From the NCBI RefSeq assembly GCF_005484985.1, contig NZ_CP027942.1:868001-932000 (forward strand): DNA of 64,000 nucleotides. The letters are read 5' to 3'. Positions 35,143 to 44,138 of this stretch are shown here, piece after piece. The stretch is from Agrococcus sp. SGAir0287. GTDB taxonomy: Bacteria > Actinomycetota > Actinomycetes > Actinomycetales > Microbacteriaceae. The position numbers and the translations under genes are program-made. The notes under the pieces are model-generated. The model saw only the letters and a program-made list of their open reading frames with translations. It made no database searches and was not told where the DNA came from. Position 1 is the stretch's first letter; each line of letters begins with the position of its first letter.

Positions 35143-35246
35143 CCCACCGACCACCACGACCCATCCCACCCACCGTCGGCCACGCCGACACCCCCGCGCA
35201 GGCCTACGCCGGGCGGGGAGCACGCACACAGGACGAAGGAGTTCCG

Positions 35247-36554
35247 ATGAAGCGCATGACCACCATCGCGGGGGCCGCGGCCGCCGCAGCAGTGCTGCTC
35301 GCAGCGAGCGGCTGCTCGGCAGGCGACGGCGACGCCGGCAGCGAGGGCGGCTCGATCACCTGGTGGGCGACCCAGCAGAGCTCGACCATCAGCTCCTCGG
35401 AGGCCGCGTACCAGGAGTCCGTCGACCGCTTCACCGACGAGACCGGCATCGAGGTCGAGTTCGAGGTCATCCCGTGGGCCGATCTCTACAACCGCATCCT
35501 CACGGCCGTCTCCTCCGGCACCGGCCCCGACGTGCTGAACATCGGCACGACCTGGACCGGCTCGCTGCACGACACCGGCGCGCTCTCGACGATCGAGGGC
35601 GAGTCGCTCGAGTGGCTCGGCGGCTCCGACCGCTTCGTGCCGGCCGTGTACGAGGCCGCGCAGGTGCCCGGCGAGACGCAGGACGCCGTGCCCTTCCTCT
35701 CGAACGTCTACTCGCTCTACTACAACCCGACCATGTTCGAGGCGGCCGGCATCACGGAGCCGCCTGCGACGTGGGAGGAGTTCGTCTCGGTCGGCCAGCA
35801 GCTCACCCTCGACACCGACGGCGACGGCGCGATCGACCAGTGGGGCTTCTCGGGCGCCGCGGCGAACGTGCAGCAGAACGCGCACATGGCGTTCATCCTC
35901 GGCCAGCAGAGCGGCGGCGACTTCGTGGACGACGAGGGCAGCACCACGCTCGACAGCCCCGAGCAGGTCGCGGGCGTCGAGGCCTACGTCGGTCTCATGA
36001 CCGACTCGCAGATCATGGCCCCGTCGAACGCCGAGGTCGACCTCGGCGCCGACGCCGTCGACCAGTTCATCAACGGCGACGCCGCGATGATCCTGCAGCA
36101 GAACCCGATCGAGCAGTTCGCCTCGCGCGACTTCACCGACTGGGCCATCGCGCCCACGCCCGTCCTCGACGGCGGCGAGGACGTGCAGTCGATGATCGCC
36201 GGCACGAACATCACCGTGCTCGTCGACTCGCCCAACCAGGAGCAGGCGTTCTCGTTCGTCGAGCACATGACGAGCGTCGAGGAGCAGGCGTACCTCGCCT
36301 CGACCTTCGGCCTGCTGCCCGTCGTGACCGACGCCTACGACGAGCCCACCTTCGCCGACTCCGGCGACACGACGATCGCCGTGCGCCAGGAGGCGCAGGC
36401 CAACGCCTCCGCGCCCTTCCCCCTCGTCGGCAACATCGGCGAGATCGAGGCGGCGGTCGGCAACGCCGTGCGCGAGGCCTTCCAGGCGTACGCGACGGGC
36501 GGCGACGCCGACGTCGCCGGCCGCCTCGAGGCCGCGAACGGCCAGGTCCGCTGA
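35247..36554 (+). CDS. Sugar ABC transporter substrate-binding lipoprotein
   Basis: Family 1 solute-binding protein, 435 aa, with a lipoprotein signal (lipobox AASGC, Cys 23). The mature fold includes ITWWATQQSS at the start and GTGPDVLNIGTTW, ATWEEF, LDTDGDGAIDQWGF and FVEHMTSVEEQAYLAS, all typical of the maltose/oligosaccharide type. AAGGAG lies 6 nt before the ATG. A GNRA-capped hairpin separates it from the permease genes, which would allow surplus binding protein. Confidence 0.88.
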   Translation: MKRMTTIAGAAAAAAVLLAASGCSAGDGDAGSEGGSITWWATQQSSTISSSEAAYQESVDRFTDETGIEVEFEVIPWADLYNRILTAVSSGTGPDVLNIGTTWTGSLHDTGALSTIEGESLEWLGGSDRFVPAVYEAAQVPGETQDAVPFLSNVYSLYYNPTMFEAAGITEPPATWEEFVSVGQQLTLDTDGDGAIDQWGFSGAAANVQQNAHMAFILGQQSGGDFVDDEGSTTLDSPEQVAGVEAYVGLMTDSQIMAPSNAEVDLGADAVDQFINGDAAMILQQNPIEQFASRDFTDWAIAPTPVLDGGEDVQSMIAGTNITVLVDSPNQEQAFSFVEHMTSVEEQAYLASTFGLLPVVTDAYDEPTFADSGDTTIAVRQEAQANASAPFPLVGNIGEIEAAVGNAVREAFQAYATGGDADVAGRLEAANGQVR

Positions 36555-36566
36555 CACCACCCCGCC

Positions 36567-36592
36567 GGGGCCGGCGCGCGAGCGCCGGCCCC
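36567..36592 (+). terminator. GNRA-loop hairpin between binding protein and permease genes
   Basis: Perfect 11-bp GC stem GGGGCCGGCGC / GCGCCGGCCCC with the tetraloop GCGA. It is probably a partial terminator or a 3' stabiliser of the upstream message, not an operon end, because the permease ribosome site follows within 6 nt. Confidence 0.6.
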
Positions 36593-36608
36593 ACGGGAGG
36601 TCCGCACC

Positions 36609-37601
36609 ATGACCACCACCGCCACTCGCCCCGAGACCACGGCGCCGCAGCCGGCGCCGGTCGCGCCGAAGCTCCCGCGCCGCGGCACCCAGCAGCGCAA
36701 GGACCGCAGGCTCGCCTACCTGCTGATCCTCCCCGCCGTCCTCCTCGAGCTGCTCATCCACATCATCCCGATGATCCTCGGCGTGTGGATCGCCTTCATC
36801 GAGCTCGACCAGCGGAGCCTGCGCAACTGGCTGCAGGCGCCGTTCATCGGCCTCGACAACTTCATCCGCGGCCTCGACCCCTCGAGCGCCATCGGCTCGG
36901 AGTTCCTCGGCTCCGTCGCGCGCACCGCGTTCTACGTCGTGCTGACCCTCGGCGTCTCGTGGATCCTCGCGATGGCGGCGGCCGTGTTCCTCACGTCGAG
37001 CTTCAAGGGACGCGGTCTGCTCCGCACGCTCTTCCTCGTGCCGTACGCCATCCCCACCTACGTCGGCACCCTCGCCTGGGGCTTCATGCTCAACCAGCGC
37101 GACGGCGTCGTGAACCAGGTCATCGTCGACACACTCGGCCTCACGAACGATCGGCCCTACTGGCTCATCGGCGACAACTCGTTCATCTCGCTCGTCGTCG
37201 TGTCGATCTGGTCGATGTGGCCGTTCGCGTTCCTCATGCTGCTCGCGGCGCTGCAGAACGTGCCGACGGAGGTCTACGAGGCCGCGTCCCTCGACGGCGC
37301 CTCGAACTGGAAGCAGTTCTGGACGATCACGCTGCCGATGATCCGCCACGCCAACGCGGCGCTCGTGCTCATCCTCGGCCTCTGGCTCTTCAACCAGTTC
37401 AACATCCCCTACGTGCTGTTCGGTCCGCAGTCGCCCGCCCAGGCGCTGCTGATCTCGCCGCTCATCTATCAGAACTCGTTCCTGCTGTGGGACTTCGGTG
37501 CCGGCGGCGCGATGAGCTTCCTGCTGCTGCTCGCCCTGCTCGTGGTGTCGGTGTTCTACATCCGGCTCGTGCTGCCGAAGGGAGGCGATCTCGATGATTG
37601 A
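36609..37601 (+). CDS. Sugar ABC transporter permease (MalF/UgpA type)
   Basis: A 330 aa protein with a long soluble Thr/Pro-rich N-terminus and six TM helices. The cytoplasmic EAA loop reads EVYEAASLDGASNWKQFWTITLP, the coupling helix to the ATPase. GGGAGG lies 8 nt before the ATG. It overlaps the next permease gene by 8 nt. No ATP-binding subunit is encoded in the locus; a shared MsmK-type ATPase elsewhere is likely. Confidence 0.88.
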   Translation: MTTTATRPETTAPQPAPVAPKLPRRGTQQRKDRRLAYLLILPAVLLELLIHIIPMILGVWIAFIELDQRSLRNWLQAPFIGLDNFIRGLDPSSAIGSEFLGSVARTAFYVVLTLGVSWILAMAAAVFLTSSFKGRGLLRTLFLVPYAIPTYVGTLAWGFMLNQRDGVVNQVIVDTLGLTNDRPYWLIGDNSFISLVVVSIWSMWPFAFLMLLAALQNVPTEVYEAASLDGASNWKQFWTITLPMIRHANAALVLILGLWLFNQFNIPYVLFGPQSPAQALLISPLIYQNSFLLWDFGAGGAMSFLLLLALLVVSVFYIRLVLPKGGDLDD

Positions 37602-38433
37602 GACGCGCGGATTCAAGATCGCGAGGGCCATCACCCTCACCCTGCTGTCCCTGTTCGTGCTGATCCCGCTGTGGGTCATCGTGACGACGGCCTTCAAGCC
37701 GTTGGCGGACGTGTCGGGATCGTTCGTGTGGTTCCCCACGACGTGGACGATCCAGCCGTTCATCGACATGTGGTCGACGGTGCCGCTCGCGCGCTACTTC
37801 ACGAACTCGCTCGTCGTGACGGTCGTCGCGACCGCCTTCTCGGTGCTCGTGTCGATCCTCGCGTCGTACGCGCTCGCCAGGCTGTCGTTCCGCGCCAAGC
37901 GGCCCTTCAGCCTCGTGATCCTGTCGACGCAGATGTTCCCCGGCATCCTGTTCCTGCTGCCGCTGTTCCTGATCTTCACGCAGATCCAGCGCACGATCGG
38001 GCTGCAGCTCACGGGCAGCCTGCTCGGCATGATCGTGACGTACATGACGTTCACGCTGCCGTTCTCGATCTGGATGCTCACGGGCTACATGCGGGCCATC
38101 CCGGCCGCGCTCGAGGAGGCCGCGATGATCGACGGCACGGGCAGGATGGGAGCGCTCTTCCGTGTCATCCTCCCCGTCGCGCGCCCCGGCATCGTCGCGG
38201 TCGCCGTGTACTCGTTCATCACGGCCTGGGGCGAGGTGCTCTTCGCCGCCGTGCTCTCGAGCAACGCGACGCGCACCCTGCCCATCGGACTCCAGGCCTA
38301 CTCGTCGGAGGCCGACGTGCTCTGGAACCAGCTCATGGCGGCGTCGATCGTCGTCTCGATCCCCATCCTCGTCGGCTTCCTCCTCGTCCAGCGGCATCTC
38401 GTCGCCGGACTCTCGGCAGGAGCCGTCAAGTGA
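37594..38433 (+). CDS. Sugar ABC transporter permease (MalG/UgpE type)
   Basis: A 279 aa protein with six TM helices and the EAA loop ALEEAAMIDGTGRMGALFRVILP. It forms a heterodimer with the preceding permease. The C-terminal segment around GLQAYSSEADVLWNQLMAAS is typical of the MalG group. The stop codon region overlaps the first of two possible starts of the next gene. Confidence 0.88.
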   Translation: MIETRGFKIARAITLTLLSLFVLIPLWVIVTTAFKPLADVSGSFVWFPTTWTIQPFIDMWSTVPLARYFTNSLVVTVVATAFSVLVSILASYALARLSFRAKRPFSLVILSTQMFPGILFLLPLFLIFTQIQRTIGLQLTGSLLGMIVTYMTFTLPFSIWMLTGYMRAIPAALEEAAMIDGTGRMGALFRVILPVARPGIVAVAVYSFITAWGEVLFAAVLSSNATRTLPIGLQAYSSEADVLWNQLMAASIVVSIPILVGFLLVQRHLVAGLSAGAVK

Positions 38434-38450
38434 CCGCAGAAGGAGGCAGC

Positions 38451-39581
38451 GTGACGCTGCAGACCCCCGTCGGCATCGGCTTCATCGGTGCGGGCATGAT
38501 CAGCGAGCAGTACCTCACGAACCTCGCGCAGTACCCCGACGTGCGCGTCGTCATCCTCGGCGACCTCGACGTCGCCCGGGCGCGGGCGCAGGCCGACAAG
38601 CACGGCGTGCCCTTCGCCGGCTCGCCCGCCGAGGTGCTCGCGCACCCCGACGTCCAGCTCGTCGTGAACCTCACGATCCCCGCGGCGCACGTCGAGGTCT
38701 CGCTGCAGGCGCTCGAGGCCGGCAAGCACGTGTGGAGCGAGAAGCCGATCGGCGTGGACCTCGACTCGGCCCGCGCCCTGCTCGCGCGCGCCGACGAGCT
38801 CGGCCTGCGCGTGGGCATCGCGCCCGACACCGTCCTCGGGCAGGGCGTGCAGAGCGGCCTGCGGGCGATCGAGCGCGGCGTCATCGGCACGCCGATCGGG
38901 GCGACGACCGTCATGCAGTACGCAGGACCGGACCTCTTCCACCCGAATCCGGAGTTCCTCTTCGCGCCCGGCGCCGGCCCGGTGTTCGACATGGGCCCGT
39001 ACTACCTGTCGACGCTCGTGAGCGCCCTCGGCGCCATCCGCCGCGTCTCGGCGATCGGGCGCACGCCGCAGGCGACGCGCACCATCAAGGTCGGCGACCG
39101 CGCGGGGGAGTCGTTCCCCGTCGACGTGCCCACGCACGTCCACGTGCTCCTCGAGCTCGAGCGCGGCGTCGCGCAGTCGACGTTCTCGTGGGACACCGCC
39201 TACCGCCGAGCCGGGATCGTCGAGATCACGGGCTCGGAGGGCACGCTGCGCATCCCCGACCCCAACATGTTCGAGGGCGACCTCGAGGTCACGCGCGTCG
39301 GCGATGACTTCCGCGCCGACTCGGCCTGGGAGGCCGTCGAGACCGAGGGGGCCGTCGGCGGCCGCGGCATCGGCATCGTCGACATGGTGCGTGCGATCCG
39401 CGAGGGCCGGCCGCACCGCGCATCCGGCGAGCTCGCGCTGCACGTGCTCGAGGCGATGATCGCGATCGACGAGTCGATCCGCACCGGCCGGGCCGTGACG
39501 CTCGACTCGAGCGTCGAGGCGATGACGCCGGTCGAGACCGACTTCGATCCCACGCGAGCCCACGAGGGGGTGCGGGCGTGA
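38451..39581 (+). CDS. Gfo/Idh/MocA-family oxidoreductase (first)
   Basis: A 376 aa NAD(P)-dependent dehydrogenase with the Rossmann motif [21 protein letters not shown] (the conserved EKP whose Lys helps catalysis) and a C-terminal alpha/beta domain with [11 protein letters not shown] (the conserved Asp). The start is GTG at 38451, because AGAAGGAGG lies 5 nt before it; a GTG at 38430 overlapping the permease stop lacks a ribosome site. It probably oxidises a ring hydroxyl of a sugar, glycoside or cyclitol. Confidence 0.85.
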   Translation: MTLQTPVGIGFIGAGMISEQYLTNLAQYPDVRVVILGDLDVARARAQADKHGVPFAGSPAEVLAHPDVQLVVNLTIPAAHVEVSLQALEAGKHVWSEKPIGVDLDSARALLARADELGLRVGIAPDTVLGQGVQSGLRAIERGVIGTPIGATTVMQYAGPDLFHPNPEFLFAPGAGPVFDMGPYYLSTLVSALGAIRRVSAIGRTPQATRTIKVGDRAGESFPVDVPTHVHVLLELERGVAQSTFSWDTAYRRAGIVEITGSEGTLRIPDPNMFEGDLEVTRVGDDFRADSAWEAVETEGAVGGRGIGIVDMVRAIREGRPHRASGELALHVLEAMIAIDESIRTGRAVTLDSSVEAMTPVETDFDPTRAHEGVRA

Positions 39582-40687
39582 GCGACGTGCCCGCGCCCGT
39601 GCGCGTCGGCATCCTCGGCGGCGGGTTCATGGCGCGGGTGCACGCGCACGCGGCCCGGTCCGCGCGCGCCGAGCTCGTGGCGATCGCCTCGTCGAGCCAG
39701 CCCCGCGCGCTCGAGGCGGCCGCGGCGCTCGGCGTGGCGCACGCGCTGCCCGACGCCGCAGCCCTCGTCGCCACCGACGTCGACGTCGTCCACGTCTGCA
39801 CGCCGAACACGACGCACGCGTCGCTCGCCGCGCAGGCGATCGCGGCGGGCAGGCACGTGGTGTGCGAGAAGCCGCTCGCGACGAGCGTCGACGAGGCGCA
39901 GGCGCTCGTCGACGCGCTCGACGACGCCGGCCTCGTCGGCGCCGTGCCGTTCGTCTACCGCTACCACCCGATGGTGCGCGAGGCGCGCGCTCGGCTGCGC
40001 GACTCGGGCGAGGCGCTGCTGTCGGTCGACGCCGCCTACCTGCAGGACTGGATGCTGCTGCCCGGCGACGAGAACTGGCGCGCGGGCGCCGAGCTCGGAG
40101 GCCCCTCGCGCGCGTTCGCCGACATCGGCTCGCACCTGCTCGACCTCGTCGAGTTCGTCGCGGGCGAGCGCATCGTGACACTGTCGGCCACGACTCGCAC
40201 GGTCTTCGATCGGCGCGGCGACGCATCCGTGGCGAACGAGGACATCGCCGGCGTGCTCTTCCGACTCGCCGGTGGCGCGGTCGGCACGGCGCTCGTCACG
40301 CAGATGGCGCCGGGCCGCAAGAACGCCCTCACGATCGAGTGGCACGCGGCCGACGCGAGCTACCGGTTCGAGCAGGAGCGCCCGGACGAGCTGTGGGTTG
40401 GCGAGCGCAGCGGCTCCCGTCTGCTGCAGCGCGACCCCGAGGTGCTCTCGCCCGACGCCGCGCGGCTCTCGACGGTGCCCGGCGGCCACCCCATGGGCTA
40501 CCAGGACGCGTTCGACGCGTTCGTCGCCGACGCGTACGCCGCGATCGGCGGCGCCGCGCCCGACGGGCTGCCCACCTTCGACGACGGCCTGCGCGCCGTG
40601 GTGCTCACGGATGCGGTGCTGCGGTCGGCGGCCTCCGGCGAGTGGATCGAGACGACCGCCCGAGCACGACGGAGCGTTGCCGCATGA
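39578..40687 (+). CDS. Gfo/Idh/MocA-family oxidoreductase (second)
   Basis: A 369 aa protein with [15 protein letters not shown] at the N-terminus, [13 protein letters not shown] with the EKP motif, and [15 protein letters not shown] with the DIGSH motif. It is clearly a different subgroup from the preceding enzyme, so the pair probably catalyses two distinct steps (for example oxidation and re-reduction) rather than being a recent duplication. GTG start overlapping the previous stop (GTGA), and ATGA overlap with the next gene. Confidence 0.86.
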   Translation: MSDVPAPVRVGILGGGFMARVHAHAARSARAELVAIASSSQPRALEAAAALGVAHALPDAAALVATDVDVVHVCTPNTTHASLAAQAIAAGRHVVCEKPLATSVDEAQALVDALDDAGLVGAVPFVYRYHPMVREARARLRDSGEALLSVDAAYLQDWMLLPGDENWRAGAELGGPSRAFADIGSHLLDLVEFVAGERIVTLSATTRTVFDRRGDASVANEDIAGVLFRLAGGAVGTALVTQMAPGRKNALTIEWHAADASYRFEQERPDELWVGERSGSRLLQRDPEVLSPDAARLSTVPGGHPMGYQDAFDAFVADAYAAIGGAAPDGLPTFDDGLRAVVLTDAVLRSAASGEWIETTARARRSVAA

Positions 40688-41709
40688 CCGACGGATCCCG
40701 CCAGGCACGACACCCCGTGACCCTCTTCACGGGGCAGTGGGCCGACCTGCCCTTCGAGGAGGTGGCGCGACTCGCCGCCGAATGGGGCTACGACGGGCTC
40801 GAGATCGCCGCCTCCGGCGACCACCTCGACCTCGCGCGCGCCGACGAGGACGACGCCTACGTGCAGTCGCGCCTCGACGTCCTCGACCGGCACGGGCTCC
40901 AGGTCTTCGCGATCTCCAACCACCTCGCCGGCCAGGCGGTGTGCGACGACCCCATCGACTTCCGGCACCAGGCGATCCTGCGGCCGTACGTCTGGGGCGA
41001 CGGCGACGCGGAGGGCGTGCGCCAGCGCGCCGCCGAGGACATGCAGCGCGCCGCGCGCGTCGCGCGCAAGCTGAACGTCGACACCGTCGTGGGCTTCACG
41101 GGCTCCTCGATCTGGCAGTACGTCGCGATGTTCCCGCCCGTGCCCGCCGACCGCATCGACGCGGGCTACGAGGACTTCGCGAGGCGGTGGAACCCCATCC
41201 TCGACGTGTTCGACGGCGAGGGCGTGCGGTTCGCGCACGAGGTGCATCCGAGCGAGATCGCGTACGACTACTGGACGAGCGTGCGCACCCTCGAGGCCAT
41301 CGACCATCGGAAGGCCTTCGGGTTCAACTGGGATCCGTCGCACATGCTGTGGCAGTCGGTCGATCCCGTCGCGTTCATCTGGGACTTCCAGGACCGGATC
41401 TACCACGTCGACTGCAAGGACACGCGCCTGCGGCCGCAGAACGGTCGCGCCGGCATCCTCGGCTCGCACCTGCCGTGGGGAGACCCGCGTCGCGGGTGGG
41501 ACTTCGTCTCGACGGGCCACGGCGACATGCACTGGGAGGACGCCTTCCGCGCCCTCGCCGCGATCGGCTACGACGGCCCCATCTCGATCGAGTGGGAGGA
41601 CGCGGGCATGGATCGGCTGCACGGCGCCGCCGAGGCGGTCACGCGCATCCGCGAGCTGCTCTGGCGCCTCCCCGAGGCGTCGTTCGACGCCGCCTTCTCC
41701 AACCAGTAG
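40684..41709 (+). CDS. Sugar phosphate isomerase/epimerase-like TIM barrel, long form
   Basis: A 341 aa protein of the family beginning [19 protein letters not shown], usually found beside Gfo/Idh/MocA enzymes. Metal ligands are apparent in [10 protein letters not shown] (Glu), GFNWDPSH (Asp/His), IYHVDCKDT (His/Asp) and [10 protein letters not shown] (Glu). It is longer than the first isomerase and belongs to a separate subfamily. It overlaps the preceding stop (ATGA). Last gene of the locus; palindrome C lies 19 bp after the stop. Confidence 0.85.
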   Translation: MTDGSRQARHPVTLFTGQWADLPFEEVARLAAEWGYDGLEIAASGDHLDLARADEDDAYVQSRLDVLDRHGLQVFAISNHLAGQAVCDDPIDFRHQAILRPYVWGDGDAEGVRQRAAEDMQRAARVARKLNVDTVVGFTGSSIWQYVAMFPPVPADRIDAGYEDFARRWNPILDVFDGEGVRFAHEVHPSEIAYDYWTSVRTLEAIDHRKAFGFNWDPSHMLWQSVDPVAFIWDFQDRIYHVDCKDTRLRPQNGRAGILGSHLPWGDPRRGWDFVSTGHGDMHWEDAFRALAAIGYDGPISIEWEDAGMDRLHGAAEAVTRIRELLWRLPEASFDAAFSNQ

Positions 41710-41728
41710 CGCTCCTCGCCCGACCTTC

Positions 41729-41774
41729 TGAGGTTCTCGGCCCCTTCTGACGTCAGAACGGGCCGAGAACCTCA
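41729..41774. repeat. 46-nt palindromic element, copy C
   Basis: Arms of 22 nt around a 2-nt centre (CG). The outer arm TGAGGTTCTCGGCC is as in copy A; the inner part CCTTCTGA/TCAGAACG is as in copy B, with a C-C mismatch 7 pairs from the centre. AGATCTGT follows as in copy A. It lies after the sugar locus and before the DUF2332 promoter. Confidence 0.8.
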
Positions 41775-41788
41775 GATCTGTGCGCGAG

Positions 41789-41794
41789 TAGCGT
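41789..41794 (+). promoter_or_regulatory. -10 box (TAGCGT), leaderless start at 41802
   Basis: Seven nucleotides before the GTG. The box starts 15 nt after palindrome C, so the palindrome covers the -35 region. Confidence 0.45.
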
Positions 41795-41801
41795 TCGCAG
41801 C

Positions 41802-42806
41802 GTGGAGGATGAGACCGCGGAGAGCGCCGTCGCGGCGCGATGGCTGCGGTTCGCCGAGGTCGAGGGCGACCTGCGCTCGCCGCGCTACGCCGACTGGGCG
41901 CGCGGGCTCGCCGCCGACGACGCGCTGCTGGCGCGGCTCGCGCCGCTGACGCGCATCGAGCAGCAGCCGAACCTCGTGCTCTCGGCGATGCGCTTCGCGG
42001 GCGTCGACCCGCTGCTCCCGTGGCGCGAGGCGCAAGCGGTCGTGCACGAGCGATGGGATGCCATCGAGGCGTGCGTGCGCAGCCGGCGCACGCAGACGAA
42101 CGAGGCACGCCGACTCGCGACGCTGCTGCCCGCCTTCGCCTCGTTGCCGCAGCCGATCGCGATCGTCGAGGTGGGTGCATCCATGGGGCTGTGCCTGCAG
42201 CCCACGCACTGGTCGTACGCGTTCGCGACGTCCGCGGGCGAGCGGCTCGTCGGCGATCCGTCGGCGTCGCGACTGACGACGCGCCTCGCCGGCGGCGCCG
42301 AGCCGCGGATGCCCGACGTGACGTGGTCGGCCGGGCTCGACCTGCATCCGCTCTCCGCGGCGAGCGACGACGATGTGCGCTGGCTCGAGACGCTCATCTG
42401 GCCCGTCGGCGACGGGGAGCCGGATCGCGGACGGCTGGAGCGGCTGCACGCCGCCGTCGCCATCGCGCGCGAGCACGGTCCCGTCGTGCACGAAGGCGAC
42501 CTCGTGCACGACACGAGCACCCTCGTCGAGGCTGCGCGGGGGAGGGCGGCGACGACCGTCGTCTTCCACACGGCCGTGCTCGCCTACGTCGACGCCGCCG
42601 GCCGTGAGGCCTTCGCCCGGACGATGCGCGACGGCGACGCCGTCTGGATCTCGAACGAGGGGCTCGGCGTGCTGCCCGCGGTTCGCGAGCAGCTCGACGC
42701 GCTCGACGCGCGTCCGGACGCCGCCGACTTCTGCGTCGCGATCGACGAGCATCCGTTCGCGCTGGCCGATGCGCACGGGCGCTGGGTCCGCGTGCTCGAG
42801 CGATGA
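41802..42806 (+). CDS. DUF2332 family protein
   Basis: A 334 aa soluble protein with SPRYADWARGLAADDALLARLAPL and QPNLVLSAMRFAGV near the N-terminus, IVEVGASMGLCLQP in the middle and TVVFHTAVLAYVDAAGREAF near the C-terminus. These match the DUF2332 family, whose EVGAS(M)GL strand resembles the SAM-binding motif of methyltransferases. The function is unproven. GTG start, leaderless. The next gene starts 33 bp later with its own -10 box. Confidence 0.85.
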   Translation: MEDETAESAVAARWLRFAEVEGDLRSPRYADWARGLAADDALLARLAPLTRIEQQPNLVLSAMRFAGVDPLLPWREAQAVVHERWDAIEACVRSRRTQTNEARRLATLLPAFASLPQPIAIVEVGASMGLCLQPTHWSYAFATSAGERLVGDPSASRLTTRLAGGAEPRMPDVTWSAGLDLHPLSAASDDDVRWLETLIWPVGDGEPDRGRLERLHAAVAIAREHGPVVHEGDLVHDTSTLVEAARGRAATTVVFHTAVLAYVDAAGREAFARTMRDGDAVWISNEGLGVLPAVREQLDALDARPDAADFCVAIDEHPFALADAHGRWVRVLER

Positions 42807-42827
42807 GCCGGGCATAGGCCGGCGGGG

Positions 42828-42833
42828 TAGGGT
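42828..42833 (+). promoter_or_regulatory. -10 box (TAGGGT), leaderless start at 42840
   Basis: Six nucleotides before the GTG. Confidence 0.45.
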
Positions 42834-42839
42834 TCCGGC

Positions 42840-43256
42840 GTGCCTGACGACGATCGCGATGCCCTCAGCTGGGAGGGCGACGACGCCGACGAGACGCTCG
42901 TGACGGGCGAGCCCGAGCGCACGAGCGGCGCCAGGACCGCCGCGGGGGAGGCCGCCCACGCGACGACGGTCCTGGCGGGTCCCGCGCAGCGCACGCGTGC
43001 GATCGCCGGTGCGCTCTTCCTCGTCGTCGCGATCGCGTGGGCGGTCGGCTGGGTGCTCGTCATGCTGCAGAACCCGGCGCAGCAGCAGACCATCCTCGGG
43101 CTCGCGATGTACCAGCTCGGCGAGCTCCTGGCGGTGCTGGCGCCCATCGGCTGGTGGCTCGCAGCGCGTCGGCTCGCCGCACAGCCGGTGCCGTGGTGGA
43201 TCGCGGGCGTCGCCGTCACGGCGCCGTGGCCGCTCGTCGTGGGGGTGCTCGCATGA
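42840..43256 (+). CDS. Small two-to-three-TM membrane protein
   Basis: A 138 aa protein: an acidic N-terminal 45 residues beginning MPDDDRDALSWEGDDADETL, then hydrophobic helices (AIAGALFLVVAIAWAVGWVLVM, then LGELLAVLAPIGWWLAA and a third). Conserved in Microbacteriaceae under various uninformative names. Its stop overlaps the next start (ATGA). The function is unknown. Confidence 0.75.
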   Translation: MPDDDRDALSWEGDDADETLVTGEPERTSGARTAAGEAAHATTVLAGPAQRTRAIAGALFLVVAIAWAVGWVLVMLQNPAQQQTILGLAMYQLGELLAVLAPIGWWLAARRLAAQPVPWWIAGVAVTAPWPLVVGVLA

Positions 43257-43786
43257 GCGATCGAGGTGGGCGGGACGAGGACGACGTCGTGGAGCACGAG
43301 GACGGACGGGCCGCGACCGACGCGTCGGCATCTGACGATCGGACGCTCGACGCCGACGCGCGTGGGGTCGGGGTCGCCGATTCCGACGTGGAGGAGTCCG
43401 CCGCCGACGCGGATGCCGAGGACGCCGACGTCGACGCCGATGCCGATGATTCCGACGAGCGGGTCGAGCGGCGCAGCGACGTCGTGATCGTGACGCTCGT
43501 CTTCGTGGTGCTCTTCGGCTACCAGCTGTACGCGGCGGTCTCGAACCTCGTCGCCCTGCCCGAGGTGTACGCCGCCGCGGGCATCGCGGACGCCGTGCCG
43601 TGGGCCGTGCTCGCCGCGAACGTCGCGGCGCCCGCCGTCGTCTTCGCGGCCGCAGCCGCGGTCGCGCGCGGCCGACGTCTCGCGGCGCGCGCCGGCCTCC
43701 TGCTGCTCGGCTTCGGCATCAGCGCGCAGCTGAGCCTGCTCTTCGAGGAGCTCGCCCGTCAGGCCGCCATCGCGGCGTTCGGATAG
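43253..43786 (+). CDS. Membrane protein with acidic low-complexity N-terminus
   Basis: A 177 aa protein. About the first 75 residues are dominated by Asp, Glu, Ala and Ser (for example ADADAEDADVDADADDSDE), then three hydrophobic helices follow. The acidic tract would be intrinsically disordered and cytoplasmic by the positive-inside rule (ERVERRSD flanks TM1). It is translationally coupled to the previous membrane protein, which also has an acidic N-terminus. No family recognised. Confidence 0.72.
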   Translation: MSDRGGRDEDDVVEHEDGRAATDASASDDRTLDADARGVGVADSDVEESAADADAEDADVDADADDSDERVERRSDVVIVTLVFVVLFGYQLYAAVSNLVALPEVYAAAGIADAVPWAVLAANVAAPAVVFAAAAAVARGRRLAARAGLLLLGFGISAQLSLLFEELARQAAIAAFG

Positions 43787-43795
43787 CGCCCGGCG

Positions 43796-44113
43796 ATGCT
43801 GCACGGTGACGCACTCGGGACCGTCGTCGAGTGGCACGACGACGAGGGATGGGGCCTCGTCGCGCTGGCGACATCGGGCGCGGAGGTGTGGGCCCACTTC
43901 TCGATCATCGAGCATCGCGCGTTCGGGTCGCTCGAGGTCGGCGAGGAGGTTCGCGTCTGGTACCAGCCGGGTCCGGAGGCGGGCGCGCTCCACGCCGTGC
44001 GGGTGGTCCCGACGACGAACCTCGACGACGCCGTCGTCGAGCCGGAGCCGCCCGGCGAGGCCTACCGCTCCAGCCTGACGGTCGTCGAGGACCCGGACCG
44101 GCGGGACCCCTAG
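43796..44113 (+). CDS. Divergent cold-shock-domain protein
   Basis: A 105 aa protein whose first 70 residues follow the CSD fold: GTVVEWHDDEGWGLV replaces the RNP1 strand (KGFGFI in CspA) and EVWAHFSIIEH replaces RNP2 (VFVHFSAI); AFGSLEVGEEVRVWY matches the following strand. The aromatic nucleic-acid-binding positions are partly kept. The acidic tail of about 35 residues is not typical of Csp. It is probably an RNA/ssDNA-binding protein with altered specificity. It starts 9 bp after the preceding stop. Confidence 0.75.
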   Translation: MLHGDALGTVVEWHDDEGWGLVALATSGAEVWAHFSIIEHRAFGSLEVGEEVRVWYQPGPEAGALHAVRVVPTTNLDDAVVEPEPPGEAYRSSLTVVEDPDRRDP

Positions 44114-44138
44114 ATCGTTCGGACGGGATCGCGCGGCA

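Noticed and set aside
35175..35189. Small hairpin GTCGGC-CAC-GCCGAC before the binding-protein gene
   Set aside because: Six-base arms in this GC-rich DNA are expected by chance. It does not resemble the ROK operator.
34749..37769. A ~1000-codon open frame antisense to the sugar transporter genes
   Set aside because: The composition is of a GC-skew shadow (Glu/Asp/Arg/His/Val). The sense strand has a lipobox, EAA loops and ribosome sites.
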